NCBI GenBank assembly: GCA_947561715.1
Contig: OX387204.1
Location: 15,195,001-15,259,000 of the forward strand
From: Ascidia mentula
Lineage: Eukaryota > Chordata > Ascidiacea > Phlebobranchia > Ascidiidae
DNA length: 64,000 nt
Direction: 5' to 3'
Position numbers and translations under genes: made by a program. Shown here in pieces: positions 1-12,197 of the stretch (the first letter of the stretch is position 1; every line of letters begins with the position of its first letter). Below the pieces are notes generated by a model. That model was not told the origin of the DNA, did not search any database, and saw only the letters and a program-made list of their open reading frames with translations.

Positions 1-3000
1 GCGTCTCCCTTATCGGCCTTCTTCGCCGTTTTTGAAGTCGGCACCTGGTTACACCGAAACTCCTCCTGATACTCCAAAGCGCGAGGCAGATTTGTCTGAA
101 GTCCCGTTGAGAATTCCCTCCGGTGAAATGAGCGTCCACCCAGTGGCCAATCTAATAAAACAGATGAAAAAACAAAACATTGACATAAAACCCAAGAAAC
201 GAGTCGACGCAGACAAGAAACCAAGGCCAGCTAAAAAACCTCTTCCCAGTCCACCTTTAAAGCATCACAAACCGGAAATATTCCCTGTAGTTGCAGTCAA
301 GCCGAAGCCGCCAAGTGTTCCCAACAAACCGGTTATTCGCAAACCAGTTGGTTCCCCTTCCGAAACTGCGAACACAGAGGTAGCGTCCGCAACGACAGCG
401 AAGTATTCGAGATCATCCACGTTACCGAAGGGCGGTGTTAGTTCACCACCCGTTGCAAATTCCCCCACCTTACCGCGGAACTTGGTCACGTCGCGAAAAC
501 TTCCACAACCAACTGCACCGACCGCAACATACGGTGGGGGACCTGCCTCCGGGTGCGTGGAAGACGATGGCGTTTACAGCGCCATCGACGAGTCAAGTGT
601 TACGTCACACACCCCAATTCAAACTCCCCCCGAGCTCCCGACCAACCCCCCGCCCTCGTTACCGGAGGAGAGCTCCCATGTCAGTGGAAAGATTGTTCTT
701 CCTTCGGCTTCCGCGTCATTTTCGAGTCCCAACTCACAAGGAATCAACCCTCGCCCTCCCACAACCATGAGGTCTCCCAGAATGAAACCAAAACCCCGAC
801 CCACAGCCCCACCACCTCCAAGACCTAACATGACGCATCCATCACTCCCACAAGATGAAAAAGGTGTGTGCAGAATAATGTATCTTGCATTGCCCGTGCT
901 TAAAAACGTGAATCAGAATTGTAAAGCAAGTGAGCTGCCGACGGGGCCACTGTTTCGTAAAATTGTAAAAAATTGGATGCTTATGACAGTGGTTCCCAAC
1001 CGGGGGCGTGGCACCCTAGGGCGCCATTTATAACCTCGATCAGATGGCAGATATATGGCCGTATTTTCAGAATTACGCCCTAATCAGTATTAATGAGGTT
1101 GGTTAAAATATGTGCTGGTGAAACGGGAAAAAACAACACGTGTCTGTTGTTGTGCTCAATGTATCTACCTGCAACGTAATGTAATTTAGCTGTATGAAAA
1201 GTTTATTATTCCAATCATGCTATTGCTTTATATATACAAAATATATTACCTTGACTCGACTGCAACACAATTGAGCTTGAGGTAGATTTCGGAATATATA
1301 CATTAAATGTTGTTACAATTGAGCTTGAATTACAGATATAGCAAAACTGTTTTTTTTCCTTGCAATTGTTAGCATAGAAATGTCCCTCATGGAATAGCAT
1401 CTGTGCTAAAATCATGACTAACATACAATGTATTGGGTACAGAATGCCCTGATTTGAATCAGTGTTTTTTGCTTAAGCGGATGTGTTTATTCATCTCATA
1501 GTGGAAAATATATATTTTGTACCAAGCTGGCATCACAACTTGGAAACTTTAGAATACACCGAATAGTGTGTGGGCTGGTTTTGTTGTTGTGCATAGACCT
1601 GTCATAATCTAGGCGTGGGCCCATCTAATTAGCTCTGAAACCATATTTCAACAGTAAACAAAAAGCCTGCACCCGCCCGGCCTCCGCCCCCATCGAAGAA
1701 AAACATCCAAGCTGCCGAACAAAGAAAAGTGGCCTGCAAGTACGTGACTTGCCGATTGATTTTTTTACATATCGGGTGTAATTACGTTTTGAAACATACC
1801 CGTTGGGTCGAAAATTTGTGGTGTTTATAATCTGGAAAGTACTGCTGGTTAGTTTTTCGTGTGCAAACGTTGATGTAAGACTCTTACAGCAGTGTCTGCA
1901 GACTTGAAAAATACAAATGCAAATAAACAGGATGTAGCCAAGTACTTCTCGCGCAGTACCGCACCGACGACCGTTTCTCCTACAATGCCGAGGTGAACAT
2001 GCACCAGGCCCTTCTGGGCCGCCTCTACCCTATTCCTGTCGCGGCACATGTCGCCGCATTGTGACATCACAGAGCATAATCCGCGTTTTTTTCTCCCAAG
2101 GTTGGAAAACGAGAGGAACATAGTCCGGACCAACCCTAGTTTATCGCCGAAGATGACGAACAGGAACGCACCCAAAGTGAGTAATTCGGGTTTATTTCAA
2201 ACGGGTTTAGGTCGATGGCCCTTGAAGGTCTAATGTCCGCGCTGTGTATCTGTGAATTAAGTTAGCCTTCGCTTCCGCACAAACAGGCCGCGTTGGGCCG
2301 ACTCGTGACATTGCGCGCGACGCCGCACGTAAACTTCCTTCCCAAGAATTGAAACGTTGCGTGAGATTGCCAAATTTACTCACTTTCATCAAAACACATA
2401 ATTTCCCGGTGTACTCACTAACCTTTACAAAAATACCCGTCGTTTGCCATATGACGTCAAGGAAACGTACGTCACAGAATGATACGATGTGTTTTCAGGT
2501 TGCGGAGGTGGGAGTTATTGTCAGCACAGCAGGTAAGTTTAGCCTATGATTGACGGATTTCCGATACCTGCCTGTGAAATACCTTCGGGCTGATTTACCG
2601 TCTCAACGCAACATATCAACGTGGTTTTCACCTGAGTGCTTTGGAAACATTCCTCCATTTAAACATTCCTTGCACAGCTCACCACATTTCACTTTCTGAC
2701 AAATCCGAGTTCAATATAAATGATCAGAGTTTATCTGTAATGTCCACAACCTGTTAGTTACTGGTTCCTGACAAATGGCTGTCACAGCCTTTTCCATTAC
2801 CTCATACTTGATATTTGTGCAGATTATGAAGCAGAAACATATTCTTCCATCGAAGACACACCCAATGGTTTAGTTCGTGGGCTAGGAAGCAGCGAATCAT
2901 TAGAGTAGGCAGTTATTCTTGCATGGGTATTCTTGCACTCTAGCATTTGCCTAAGTTAAATTTCGATGTTGACTGGGTACTGTTGACATTTTTAACCTGC

Positions 3001-3668
3001 GTTTGTTATCTAGCTCGTGGTTTGAATCCTTTCCAAATATAACATTTATTCAAAAAATGACTTAAGGGATGCCTAATACGAATAGGATGGTTTGTGCGTG
3101 GGCATAATCACAATGTGTAGTTTGTCCTTTTTATTTATAGTATGAATGGCACAAAATTACGTGAACGCTGATTTCAAAACAAAAGACGTTTTTTTTAAAA
3201 CAGTGTAAATGGAATAATCGGCAAATCAGCAGTTTCAAATCAAGTAATATTTTTATACACGTAGCAATTGTGCATTGGCGCAGCGCATAACAAACAACGG
3301 TATACGTGATGACTCAAACTATGCTTGAATACAGAAACCTCGGCAAAGAAGCAAATCGCAAGAAAAAGCGGAGTCCTTCCAAGCTGCCCAACCCCGTCTC
3401 GGTGATGAAGACGCTTAAGATTCGAAATAAATCAAAGGCCTACAATGACGTGACATTTCCGACGAAAACCGTTGAAAGCGAATTTAAGAGTGTGGTTGTA
3501 GACGAGCCAGAAGAGGGGATATACGCGGGTATAGACGACCATCCGGGACTTTACAATAACGTCAACGCAAACAATAACCTGCGTATGATGTCATATTGGC
3601 CTTGGTCGCCCAACAATGAATTTCACTGCACCTATGCCCAATTGGATCATGCAGGCAGTCCTGAGTAA
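1..3668 (+). CDS. C-terminal part of a Pro-rich protein with a multi-YxxPhi (ITIM-like) tail
   Basis: The reading frame is already open at the window's left edge, so the 5' part is outside. A phase-consistent chain is 1-863, 1938-1992, 2101-2176, 2499-2532, 2823-2904 and 3335-3668 (TGA... TAA-type end; stop at 3666-3668). The first exon is rich in Pro, Lys and Ser with many PxxP stretches (KKPLPSPPLK, TAPPPPRP), typical of SH3 ligands. Seven tyrosines lie in Y-x-x-I/L/V contexts: YSAI, YSSI, YNDV, YAGI, YNNV and, last, TYAQLDHA, which matches an immunoreceptor inhibitory motif, plus YWPW nearby. If exon 2823 is not spliced at 2905 it ends with a TAG at 2906-2908, giving a shorter tail. I do not recognise the protein; a signalling-receptor cytoplasmic tail or an adaptor is an inference. 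The acceptor before 3335 is weak. Confidence 0.6.
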
Positions 3669-4019
3669 AAGGTCTTTGTCTGTGGATAACAGATTACTGT
3701 CTCTACGCCTGATCTGTCCCCGCAGTAATGGTGTAGAAGTCTGGGCGTGCATTGTATTGCTTCACGGCAATGTTACGAGGGTCTTCCCCCTCGTCGAACA
3801 CAAGTTCAGCCTGCAATAATTCGGAAATTCAGCTTGTAGACAAAATTGTTTCGGTTAGTTGCTTGCACAGCAATTCGCATATTGTGTTTTACAGTGTTTT
3901 CTTTTACGTGAGTCGATATAATTTAAACATGCCTCAAGTCATAGAGCCGCGCTTTTTCGATATTCTTCAGTTATAACGACAATACTTCCGATAGGAAACC
4001 CTTCAAAAATTCGTAGGTT
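3669..4019. other. Convergent intergenic stretch
   Basis: About 350 bases between two convergent gene ends. I see no coding exon, RNA gene or repeat in it. Confidence 0.5.
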
Positions 4020-4990
4020 TTATTGTATGATCCGATATCGACCCTTTCGCAAAACACTTTTTATCTCTCGTCTATCCAATGTCTGTTTAAACTTTAATGT
4101 CCTTACGTCATCTTCCACTTCCATTTCTTCCATAGTAAGATCGTCGTGGTGATTCTGCACCGTCGTTTTGTTGAAAGTGTATTTCGTCGCCGTTCCGCCG
4201 TATGACTCCTTGTCGGAACGAACTAGAAAAGTGTTGTTGTAGTTTAAGACGAAAAATCTTATCCTTGCATCCATGTAAAAGTTCGATGTGTCCGTTATTA
4301 CATTTGACATGGTTATTTACTACCGTTCAACTGTCAGTAGAAAACCTGAAGCGTTACATGCGCTGGATGTCGTGGGTTCGATTCCCGGCCATTCAAAAAA
4401 CAACAGTGTGCCTACTTACGAGAGTGCGAATCGATATCTTCCACGTCGCTCAGGATTGGTGCTCGCATATCACGTGACTTGCCGCCATGACGACGGGGAG
4501 CGGGAAGATATGTTCTGATCTGGCGGAGTGTCTTCTGTTTTTCCTTGTCGGTCTGCACCAGCGGCAGGAATATCTACGTGCAAGGAACAAAGGCGGTGTG
4601 ACGAGGCATAAGGTGAGCCGATTGGGACCGTGTTGTTGCCATATCCGAATAATGACAGTATTGGAGTGTGTAATCCGTGAGGTCAGCGTCTCAAGGAAAA
4701 TGTCAAATCTGCAGGAGGCTTTGGTCCGTATTGTGTGGCCTCACAACAGCGCGTGACTGCGAAACAAAGTTTTCGTGTTGTGGAATTGAGTATTACCGCC
4801 ACACCCGACTCGCAGCAGCAAAGGCAATAAGGTCATTACGTCATTTAATGAGAGCACGCGGCCAAGGCGTGGTCCACTTCAAATTTGACACAGTTCTCTC
4901 GATGAGGCCTCCGCGCTCTTGAGAATTCTAAAATGTGCCGCTTTTGTTGTGACTGCGGACCAGACGATATGCCCTCTGCAGTATTGCAGC
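4020..4990 (-). CDS. Two or three 3' exons of a minus-strand gene, perhaps the tail of the TIR receptor
   Basis: Two exons are well supported: 4573-4420 (phase 0 in, 1 out, acceptor CACGTAG, donor GTAAGT) and 4222-4020 (phase 1 in, stop TAA at 4022-4020). They encode a charged polar stretch with acidic segments (TMEEMEVEDDVR, SDVEDIDSHS) and a basic end (LRKGRYRIIQ). A third candidate exon, 4990-4878, starts in phase 1 after CGCAG and could leave in phase 0 at a weak GTGGAC donor. The last TIR exon of the receptor upstream holds an internal C|GTAAGA donor in phase 1 near 5694-5700, so all of these could be joined into an alternative, longer cytoplasmic tail. It could equally be a separate small gene. 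No domain recognised. Confidence 0.45.
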
Positions 4991-5652
4991 CTGCGTATTT
5001 TCTGAGAACCTTTCCGTATGGTGGTGATAAGGGAAGCCCGCGGCGGCGCGAAACGCATGATGTTGGCATTTCCGAGAAAAAACATTTAGTCGCGGCCCAG
5101 TTTAGATGGAAAACGGCGGCCTGTAAACAACTTTCGGATTGCGTCCTGCACGGCTGCCAAGCATTCAGAGCGGGCTAAGCTGCTAATTGATGCGAAGTTT
5201 GTTTAATTGTGTACCGGAATGTCGGGTCAGAGAGTCACAGCGTTCTCTTATGGACAATATTTTGACGGGAGAAACGTTCCGATGGGTTGATTGATGAAAG
5301 CGCACCGTTTCGGTTTTGTACATCATGATCCCTGTTTCGTTTCCAAGTCTCGGAAACCCACGGGCGAAATTACTAGAAGTCGCTTGATAAAAATCGCGCG
5401 GGTTAATAGCCTTGTATTCGGTAAAAATATGTGTAAAGACGGTGTTTATTTACCCCAAATCTCGCTCAAATAAACACTACGTGGGAATTGGGATACAGGT
5501 GATTAATAGCTTGGCAGTCTTGACCCAGTTTTTGCGGAAAACAATACCTAGAATTGTTTGTAATCCACCAGTGCTACGCGCATATTTCTGTGGATCTGCA
5601 TGGCCGGAACATCCAGGGTAAAACGATCAACACGGCAACGTTGCAATTATAA

Positions 5653-8600
5653 TCATGTTGAACCGCAAAGTCTCGGGTTCGAGGTCATCTTACGCCGGTG
5701 CGGATCTTCATGCGGTTGGAAGAGCGGATTTGGCGGCCAGACTACTGGAATTTGATACAAAAACACTTTCCGGCGCCATAACAACAACTTTACGTGATGA
5801 CATTTTCCTGTTGGCAACGCAGCCGTCGGAAAAAAACGTTGATTATGCCGCTGGCAAAATAAGCTGTTTTTAAATATTTTATTCTTCATACCGCGGTGGA
5901 TAAATTGGCATGATTTGAAAGTTGTGTAACAATTAGTGTTCAAACTTTCTAAACGTTTGTTCTCCATCATATAATAGTTTTTATTGCCTCACCTTTGGAA
6001 CGTGATCAACAAGAGAACCGACGGAGTTCAACTCGCGTTGTATTGTCAAGTCGCACACAAGGAACACCATCGGCTTGTTGAGCTCCAGGAGCTTACGAAG
6101 TCCTGGAAACACACAAAAGTGACGTCAGACAGGGTTAATGCGCCACTGTGCGGCAAGCAGAAGAGCTGCAGTCCGACCTTCGGTGAAGCAATACATGCAC
6201 CAGTCGTTGGTCATATACGTGGCGGTGAACATGACGACGAGCACGTGGGAACGGTGCATCTTGTCCTGGACCCTTTGAGAATAATCTAAAAACATGCGTA
6301 AATTAGTGTATTGTGTCCAGCAAGCAATTGGTTTAGGTACTAGCTCAACGTTGAGGAATTTTAACTGTGAAAGTGAAAGAAAAATTGTAGGGAGAATTTC
6401 CAATGATACTGAAGTTGTTGCAGAAACCCACTTATTTTTCTTAAAGAACCCCCAGCCAACGGGAACCCAAGTGGAATATACTCCTCTGTTTATGGCGTGA
6501 TAAACCACCCCCGTAAACCGTTAAATGCGAAAGTAACCTTACAACTCGTGGATATCGTACAGATACCACTGAATAACCCGTCACTATTTCCTTATCGCCG
6601 TTTCAACTTCACACGGCAACCCATGCAACATTGCACGGTCGCACGGCATACCGACCCATAATTGTGCGGTCAAAAAAGCGGTGACCATATAGAGACAAGG
6701 TGCCGTGTCATGTCGCCCGCATCGCCTTGAGTCCTCGGGTCGGCCTGGCACGGTTTAAACGTGCAGGTGTAGAATTATTGCCTTTGCAATTGGGGCCACT
6801 CTCACGCAATCCTGTTTGCTTGCTTGCTGTAGTAAGTTTGTGCATCTAATCTTACCCATTAATCACTCGTCTTGGCACGACAGCGGCCAGTAGACGGTTT
6901 GTGACTCCTACACAACGGCGACGTCTTATCGCTTTCGGGGAACACGTGGTATATGATGTTGGAATGTCGTGTCATTTACTTCTTCCGCATATGTGTTTCG
7001 CCACGCGTTTACCGTGACGATTATAAAGACATTACAGATAGGCGAAAATTGGGTGAGAAGTCGCGACTGCTGTCCTTTCGAGGCAGCATGGTTTATCGTT
7101 AACGATGAATTCATAAAAAAACAATATTTTACACAAGTTTTTTTTTGTGAAGCAACATCTGCTACATTAAAAATGCATTTTTTTCTGCTTTCTTCGCAAC
7201 GTCGCCGAGGCCAACGTCATAATACGCACATAAAAAGCCAGAAATTCCCCAGTGGCAAGAAATTTGACCACCGAAATTACGGATGTGCGCCCACATATAT
7301 GATATGTAGCAGTGATACAGATGCAATGCTGCAATTACTGTCACAGGATTTTTGATTGAAATGGTTTTCAGTTAAATAAGGCGGTGACAAATATGTTTAA
7401 ATTTGCGAAGGTTGTTTGTGAAGCGTTTATTGAAACTGTCACAGAAAATTTAACTTTTGGTCATAAATGTTTTATTTCAATTTAAAGAAAAAATATTAAT
7501 ATCTTGTATGACTTAAATATCACGAGTTGGCCGTGACGTTTGATGGTCAAATGTGTGAAGTTGTTCAACAAATTATTACCCAATCTTGGAAGGAGGTTTT
7601 CGTCGTCGGTGAAAAACCTGTATCCGTGCTCCTTCTTCAGCACATCAGTGACGACACGCTCCAGTAACTTCCTGTCGCCCTCGTTTTTTCCTATAGACAC
7701 GTAAGCGTCGAACTCGAGTCCATCTGCAAAAAAACAATCTCGTTACGATACTGAAGTTCATCGTCGCCAATCACACTTTGTTCCACATCCAATTCGTGTT
7801 GGAATTTTCGCACCCACCGCTGAGGAGAAACTCGCGAGTTTTCCTGGAAACCCAGCGTCTGTTGTCGCGCAAAACACCTGGTATTGGTCACGTGACAGGT
7901 AGGGCTGCGGTAATTGGTCGGAAGCCCGCAGGTTTGTTGTTTTATTCCAGGCGCATCGTGAGCCACATCACGGGGCAACGACTGCCCGAGCCCCGCGAAA
8001 GGCAATTTTCGGAGGTGGGGTTGGAAATGACCAAACCGCACTCGACGAACTGTGCCAACAACACGTCTATAAATTGCTTTTGCGACCCCATATCTCCTTC
8101 GAATCGGAGTTTTCGTGCGAAAACAAGATACCCATCCTATCTCGCGTGTTTTTGTTCCATATCGCGGATTTGTTATGATTTACCGTTGTCGCCAGATGGC
8201 GCGCAAGTGTCGCGGAACCCGAGGTAAACTTGACTTTTGTACTTTGAGACGACGAAGAGAGTCGTCACAAGGAGAACGGCTATGACGACGAATATCAGGA
8301 AGCCGCGCAGACCGCTTGACATTCCGCTTTCTAAACAAAACGGGTTACAGTTGCTGAAAATAAAACTTGAAAATATTATCAGAAAATTCGTGAGGTGTTT
8401 AATCAATATGAAATACATCTCAATCCGTTTTTACGAGTTGCAAAACGGAGCTTTAATTTTTATCCAACATAATGTCGAATGTGTGTGTCACATAATACTT
8501 AGTATTAATATATTATGGCCTATACAAAATGGTCATTAAACATGCACTCAACAGTTCCCACACCTTGTCCCTCAACTAAAACGATTGTGACTTTTTGCAC

Positions 8601-11600
8601 GCAGTCGCCGCTGAAGCAGTAGAAGACAACTTGAGCGTCCTTCACTGTTGGTGGTTGAACCACGTAACCCCGTTTCAAACTGCCAGTGAACTCGCCATCG
8701 GTTATTTCTTTGCAGTCGCTGTTCATCCACAACTGTTGAAATGTGGGTTATTTGTTTATTTTTAATGCAGCCTTTGTCTGAATAAATAACACTCTTCGTT
8801 TTGGAGCTGACCGCTGCTTCAATACTCCTATAATGTTGGTGCCATGCTTTACTGTAGTCCTAGAATGTTTGTGATTTTTTCGGCAAATGGTGACATTTTT
8901 TTAGGTGATTTTTATGCACGATGTTACAAGGTTTGTTTGCTTAAAATCGAATTTCCCAATAAAACCACACACAATACATTGTCGATCAACTTTTTTTCTT
9001 GGTATATGGGTCGGGCGCTTGACCGATGTTTCCACTTGCCCGCCCGCAGAATTTTTTTTGACCACACCGGGATTTGAACTCCGGATATCCTGGACACGAA
9101 TCCCCATCAGGTATTGGTATATGGGTCGGACGCTTGACCAATGCTGCCAATCACCGCCCCCGATGTTGTCAATGTGTAATTTACCCAGAATCTTAGTCTC
9201 TACCGCCACCGGGCGGAAGCCATATTTATGTAAATCATACCACTTCACTTTTGTCGCTTCCACACGCACATAAAACGACCGAACTTTCTGTTGTGTTGGC
9301 CTCGTATGTTATGTTCTCGGTGGCTTGGCACTGGTTCGTTGTTGCGCTTCTCGCCGACCTCTCTACAAATGCACGAATAAAGTTTTACATTGTATGAAGT
9401 GATTACTGGGACTGCCTGTAGGTTATTGGACAATCGTCCAAAACTCCTATATGTATTTCCGGGCTTCATCTGCATTCCTAGTCAAATACAATTCAAGACC
9501 AAACGAAGTTGTCAGTGAAAGATCTACGCCTAATACAAATATTCCTAGTCACTGCATAAATTATCGAGGTCAATTAAACGACGATTTAAATGTCACACAA
9601 CGGGTGTTGCCAACTGGTCGATCGGTGACTGATTAAGATTTGTCCCATCGAGACAGGAAAACAAACATAATTTCCAATTTTTTAACAAAGTTTACTGTGT
9701 GAACTAAAAACTTTTATCACTTGAAAAACGTGTTCGGATTTGCCGTTACTTTGAGCAGAACATTGTGTTTTGTTTACAATAACGCAGCATAGTCCGGTAA
9801 TGCAAGGACGCTGTTCACTTACATGCAGTTTCTCAAGCGCAGAACGGTTGTTTTGGGGTCAGAATCAAAATGAAAATATATTTGTTGTTGTAGACGACAA
9901 GTAACTATTTACCTCAAGCATTTACTAGGAGTCTAACAATTTACAATTAGGGCGCGCAAAATGTACACCCATCAGGTACAACAAGCATCCTCATACAAAA
10001 CAGTTGTTATTCGTATGTTATTCTTGGGTACAAATAAACACATTTAATAAAATCCTGGCGCACATGTCACCGTATAATCAATACTCGTGTGGGCACTTGA
10101 GTTTTTTGGTAGCCGAACACAAATACACAAAGCGCCTGTAATGCTATTGACTTCTGTCGCAGACTGCAACTCGGCCAGAGGAATTCCTACCTTCGATGGA
10201 AAAATATATGCACCTTCACATGGTCGAGTGTGTTAAAAAGTTTAGACCCGTTAACAGGTAAGTTGAGCACCCCTGTTGTATAACATCCAAGAAAATAACA
10301 AGAATCGTGGACTTGCGGCTAAACGTACAGACTAAAAATATTCCCAGATTAAATATACAGGGTGTTGTCTATAATGTGAAGGATGACTGACAAGATAGAA
10401 AATATACGATATGTTTTGGAAAGCTTAAAACCGCATTGTTTTTACCTTCGGGGAAATGACTGGACGGTTTGTTGAAGGACAGACCATCGTTCTTGTTCGG
10501 AAACGTCTCGATTCCTGCAAACAGCATATACTTGAGCAACTAAATATCGCTCAAATCAAGGGCAGCAAACAAACACTTTTGTTTGTTCGGCCCAGAAGTA
10601 TGGGTTTATTCAACTCTCGAACTTGTAGTTTTGGAAGAAAATCGACCTCAGAGGTTGGACAGTACAACTAATTTGCGATGCAATTCGGGCTTTTCTACTT
10701 TGCTTTCTCATTTATTTGACATGTTTCGTGCTGAAAATTTAATTTTAGGAATTTTTTAACCTCATTCGGCCCACGTCCCTTAAACCATTGTTTGTTGGTA
10801 AGGTATTGTGCGATTGGCAAAGTATCTGAAGAATTTCTGGCAGTGAAAGGGCACATTGTTGTTGGGCTAATGTAGTTTTAACGACTGCACCAAATCCAAA
10901 GGGAAAGCCATTGACATCGTTGTTTGTCCTTTGCACCAGCTATCAAATATCCTCTGTTTGATGCTATATAGTATTATTTTCTACACAACATTCCAGCTGT
11001 GTCCAGCAAGGTTGTGCAAATTTCGTCCAAGCCGCGGGGTTGGAAACTCCCTTTAACCTATATTTGCGTCCAGTTTTGTGAGCGTTTTTCCGCGGCAAAC
11101 AGAAACAGGTTGTAAAGCTAACCGATTAAACCCGCCTCTCGCCATATATTCTTTAGACGTAATATTGATTCCAGGAAGCAGCAAATTCCAAATTCTAACG
11201 TTTGGCATTTTTATTTTGCGATTTCAATGCGTTTTATTGCTCTATAACGCACAGCGTCTTGTAAAATAGAACGTTTTAACTCTGGCTGAATTTCCCTTTG
11301 AAATTTCCATCTATTTTCCAGGCATGTTCTCTCGAATCGCCCAAGTTACAACAGGTCATATAGGTTTTTTAAATTATTAAAACCAGATAATTACAGCTAA
11401 AGGGTAAAATTAAGCATATTCGTTTTGTTATTTAACGTCGGACTGAACATGGCGGAATAGAACGTGCAGCGTACCAATAGATTTTCCAATTGGTATTAAC
11501 CAAATTTTTAAAACCACTAAAATGCAAAGTCAACCCAGTCCAAAATATGGTCACATGTATTGCAACAGTTCCTCGACCTCCCTAAAAACGATTTATGTGA

Positions 11601-12197
11601 GTAACTTGTCACTTGAGTAAATATGGAAAACCAACGTTGTGTTTGCTATGAAGTGCCATGACATCATCCTTGTGCACGATACTATGTTCTTAAACGTTCT
11701 ACTTTTTGATGCATAATTGTACAAAAACCATTCCTGTGTTACTCATGTTGCACGTTAGTCATGCATGTTAACTGCTTATTAGTATTTATTTGCACCAAGA
11801 CATCAGGGTTTTAGGGCAAACAGTTTTTCCGCTGTCAAATCAAAGTTCTGGCAAGTTTTGCGTCGGCATTGGTGCATCAACTTTCCCGATTGAAATATAA
11901 ACAACAACGTGCTTCTTTTGGGGCAATTCAAGTTTACACATAGTTAAGGTTTCAGAAACTGTTTGATTTTTCCCGATTTTTTCAATGCAATATTTGTGCT
12001 AAAAATTTTGAATGAGATAGCATTCTATTTCTTGCAGTTTCATTCACCAAGCGATACTAAGTGAAATGCTCGATTTTCTGCATTTTCCAACTAAACATTA
12101 TATTCCAAATGTACATAATGATATATCACTTACCTTTAATTTCAACTACTGCAAGAAACAGTACCAAGACAAGTAATAGTCCTTTGAAAGTAGTCAT
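5653..12197 (-). CDS. SIGIRR: Single-Ig IL-1 receptor family protein with TIR domain, SIGIRR-like
   Basis: Eight phase-consistent exons: 12197-12134, 9362-9241, 8732-8564, 8330-8184, 7723-7580, 6285-6178, 6102-5993 and 5850-5653, giving about 353 residues. Order: signal peptide (MTTFKGLLLVLVLFLAVV); one Ig domain with the B-strand Cys in VVLCACG, the Trp in VLWMNSDCKE and the F-strand Cys in VVFYCF; one membrane segment (FLIFVVIAVLLVTTLFVV); a TIR domain starting DGLEFDAYVSI (box 1), with DDENLLPR, then WCMYCFTEGLRKLLEL and the C-terminal LLLWRRK. A single Ig instead of three, the missing PG in box 2 (DDxxLLPR) and EGLxxLLEL/LLLWR are what I recall of vertebrate SIGIRR (IL1R8), a negative regulator of IL-1R/TLR signalling at the plasma membrane. 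N-glycosylation sites NIT and NTT lie in the Ig region. Orthology is inferred; an invertebrate-specific IL-1R-like receptor is the alternative. Confidence 0.8.
8990..9180 (-). repeat. tRNA-derived SINE-like element
   Basis: On the minus strand a tRNA-like 5' part (GGTCAAGCG..CCGACCC, A-box region) is followed by a B-box-like GGAGTTCAAATCCC, an A-rich stretch and a second copy of the A-box segment. The two A-box segments, at about 9003-9026 and 9117-9144, are near-identical direct repeats. It sits in the intron between the first two Ig exons of the TIR receptor gene, close to the donor of exon 9362-9241. Confidence 0.55.
9363..12133 (-). other. Large first intron of the TIR receptor gene
   Basis: About 2.8 kb between the signal-peptide exon and the first Ig exon. 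Apart from the exon-like stretch at 10163-10257 on the opposite strand, I see no supported gene. A minus-strand open frame around 10745-10936 was noted but has no splice or domain support. Confidence 0.5.
10163..10257 (+). other. Orphan exon-like segment on the opposite strand
   Basis: A 95-base open stretch bounded by a good acceptor (TTCTGTCGCAG) and a strong donor (CAG|GTAAGT). Its best frame begins TATRPEEFLPSMEKYM and has a balanced, protein-like composition. No neighbouring plus-strand exon was found, and I do not recognise the peptide. It may be a trapped exon from another gene, a nested gene, or chance. Confidence 0.3.

Noticed and set aside
8901..9269. Minus-strand frame with KWYDLHKYGFRP that looks like an Ig C strand
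   Set aside because: It overlaps the true Ig exon 9362-9241 in another frame and runs into the SINE-like repeat. The GTG|GTATGA donor and the phase-0 exon 8732-8564 give a better Ig domain (C...VLW...YC).
10745..10936. Minus-strand frame NDVNGFPFGFGAVV...
   Set aside because: No clear acceptor or donor in the phase needed by the receptor gene and no recognisable family.
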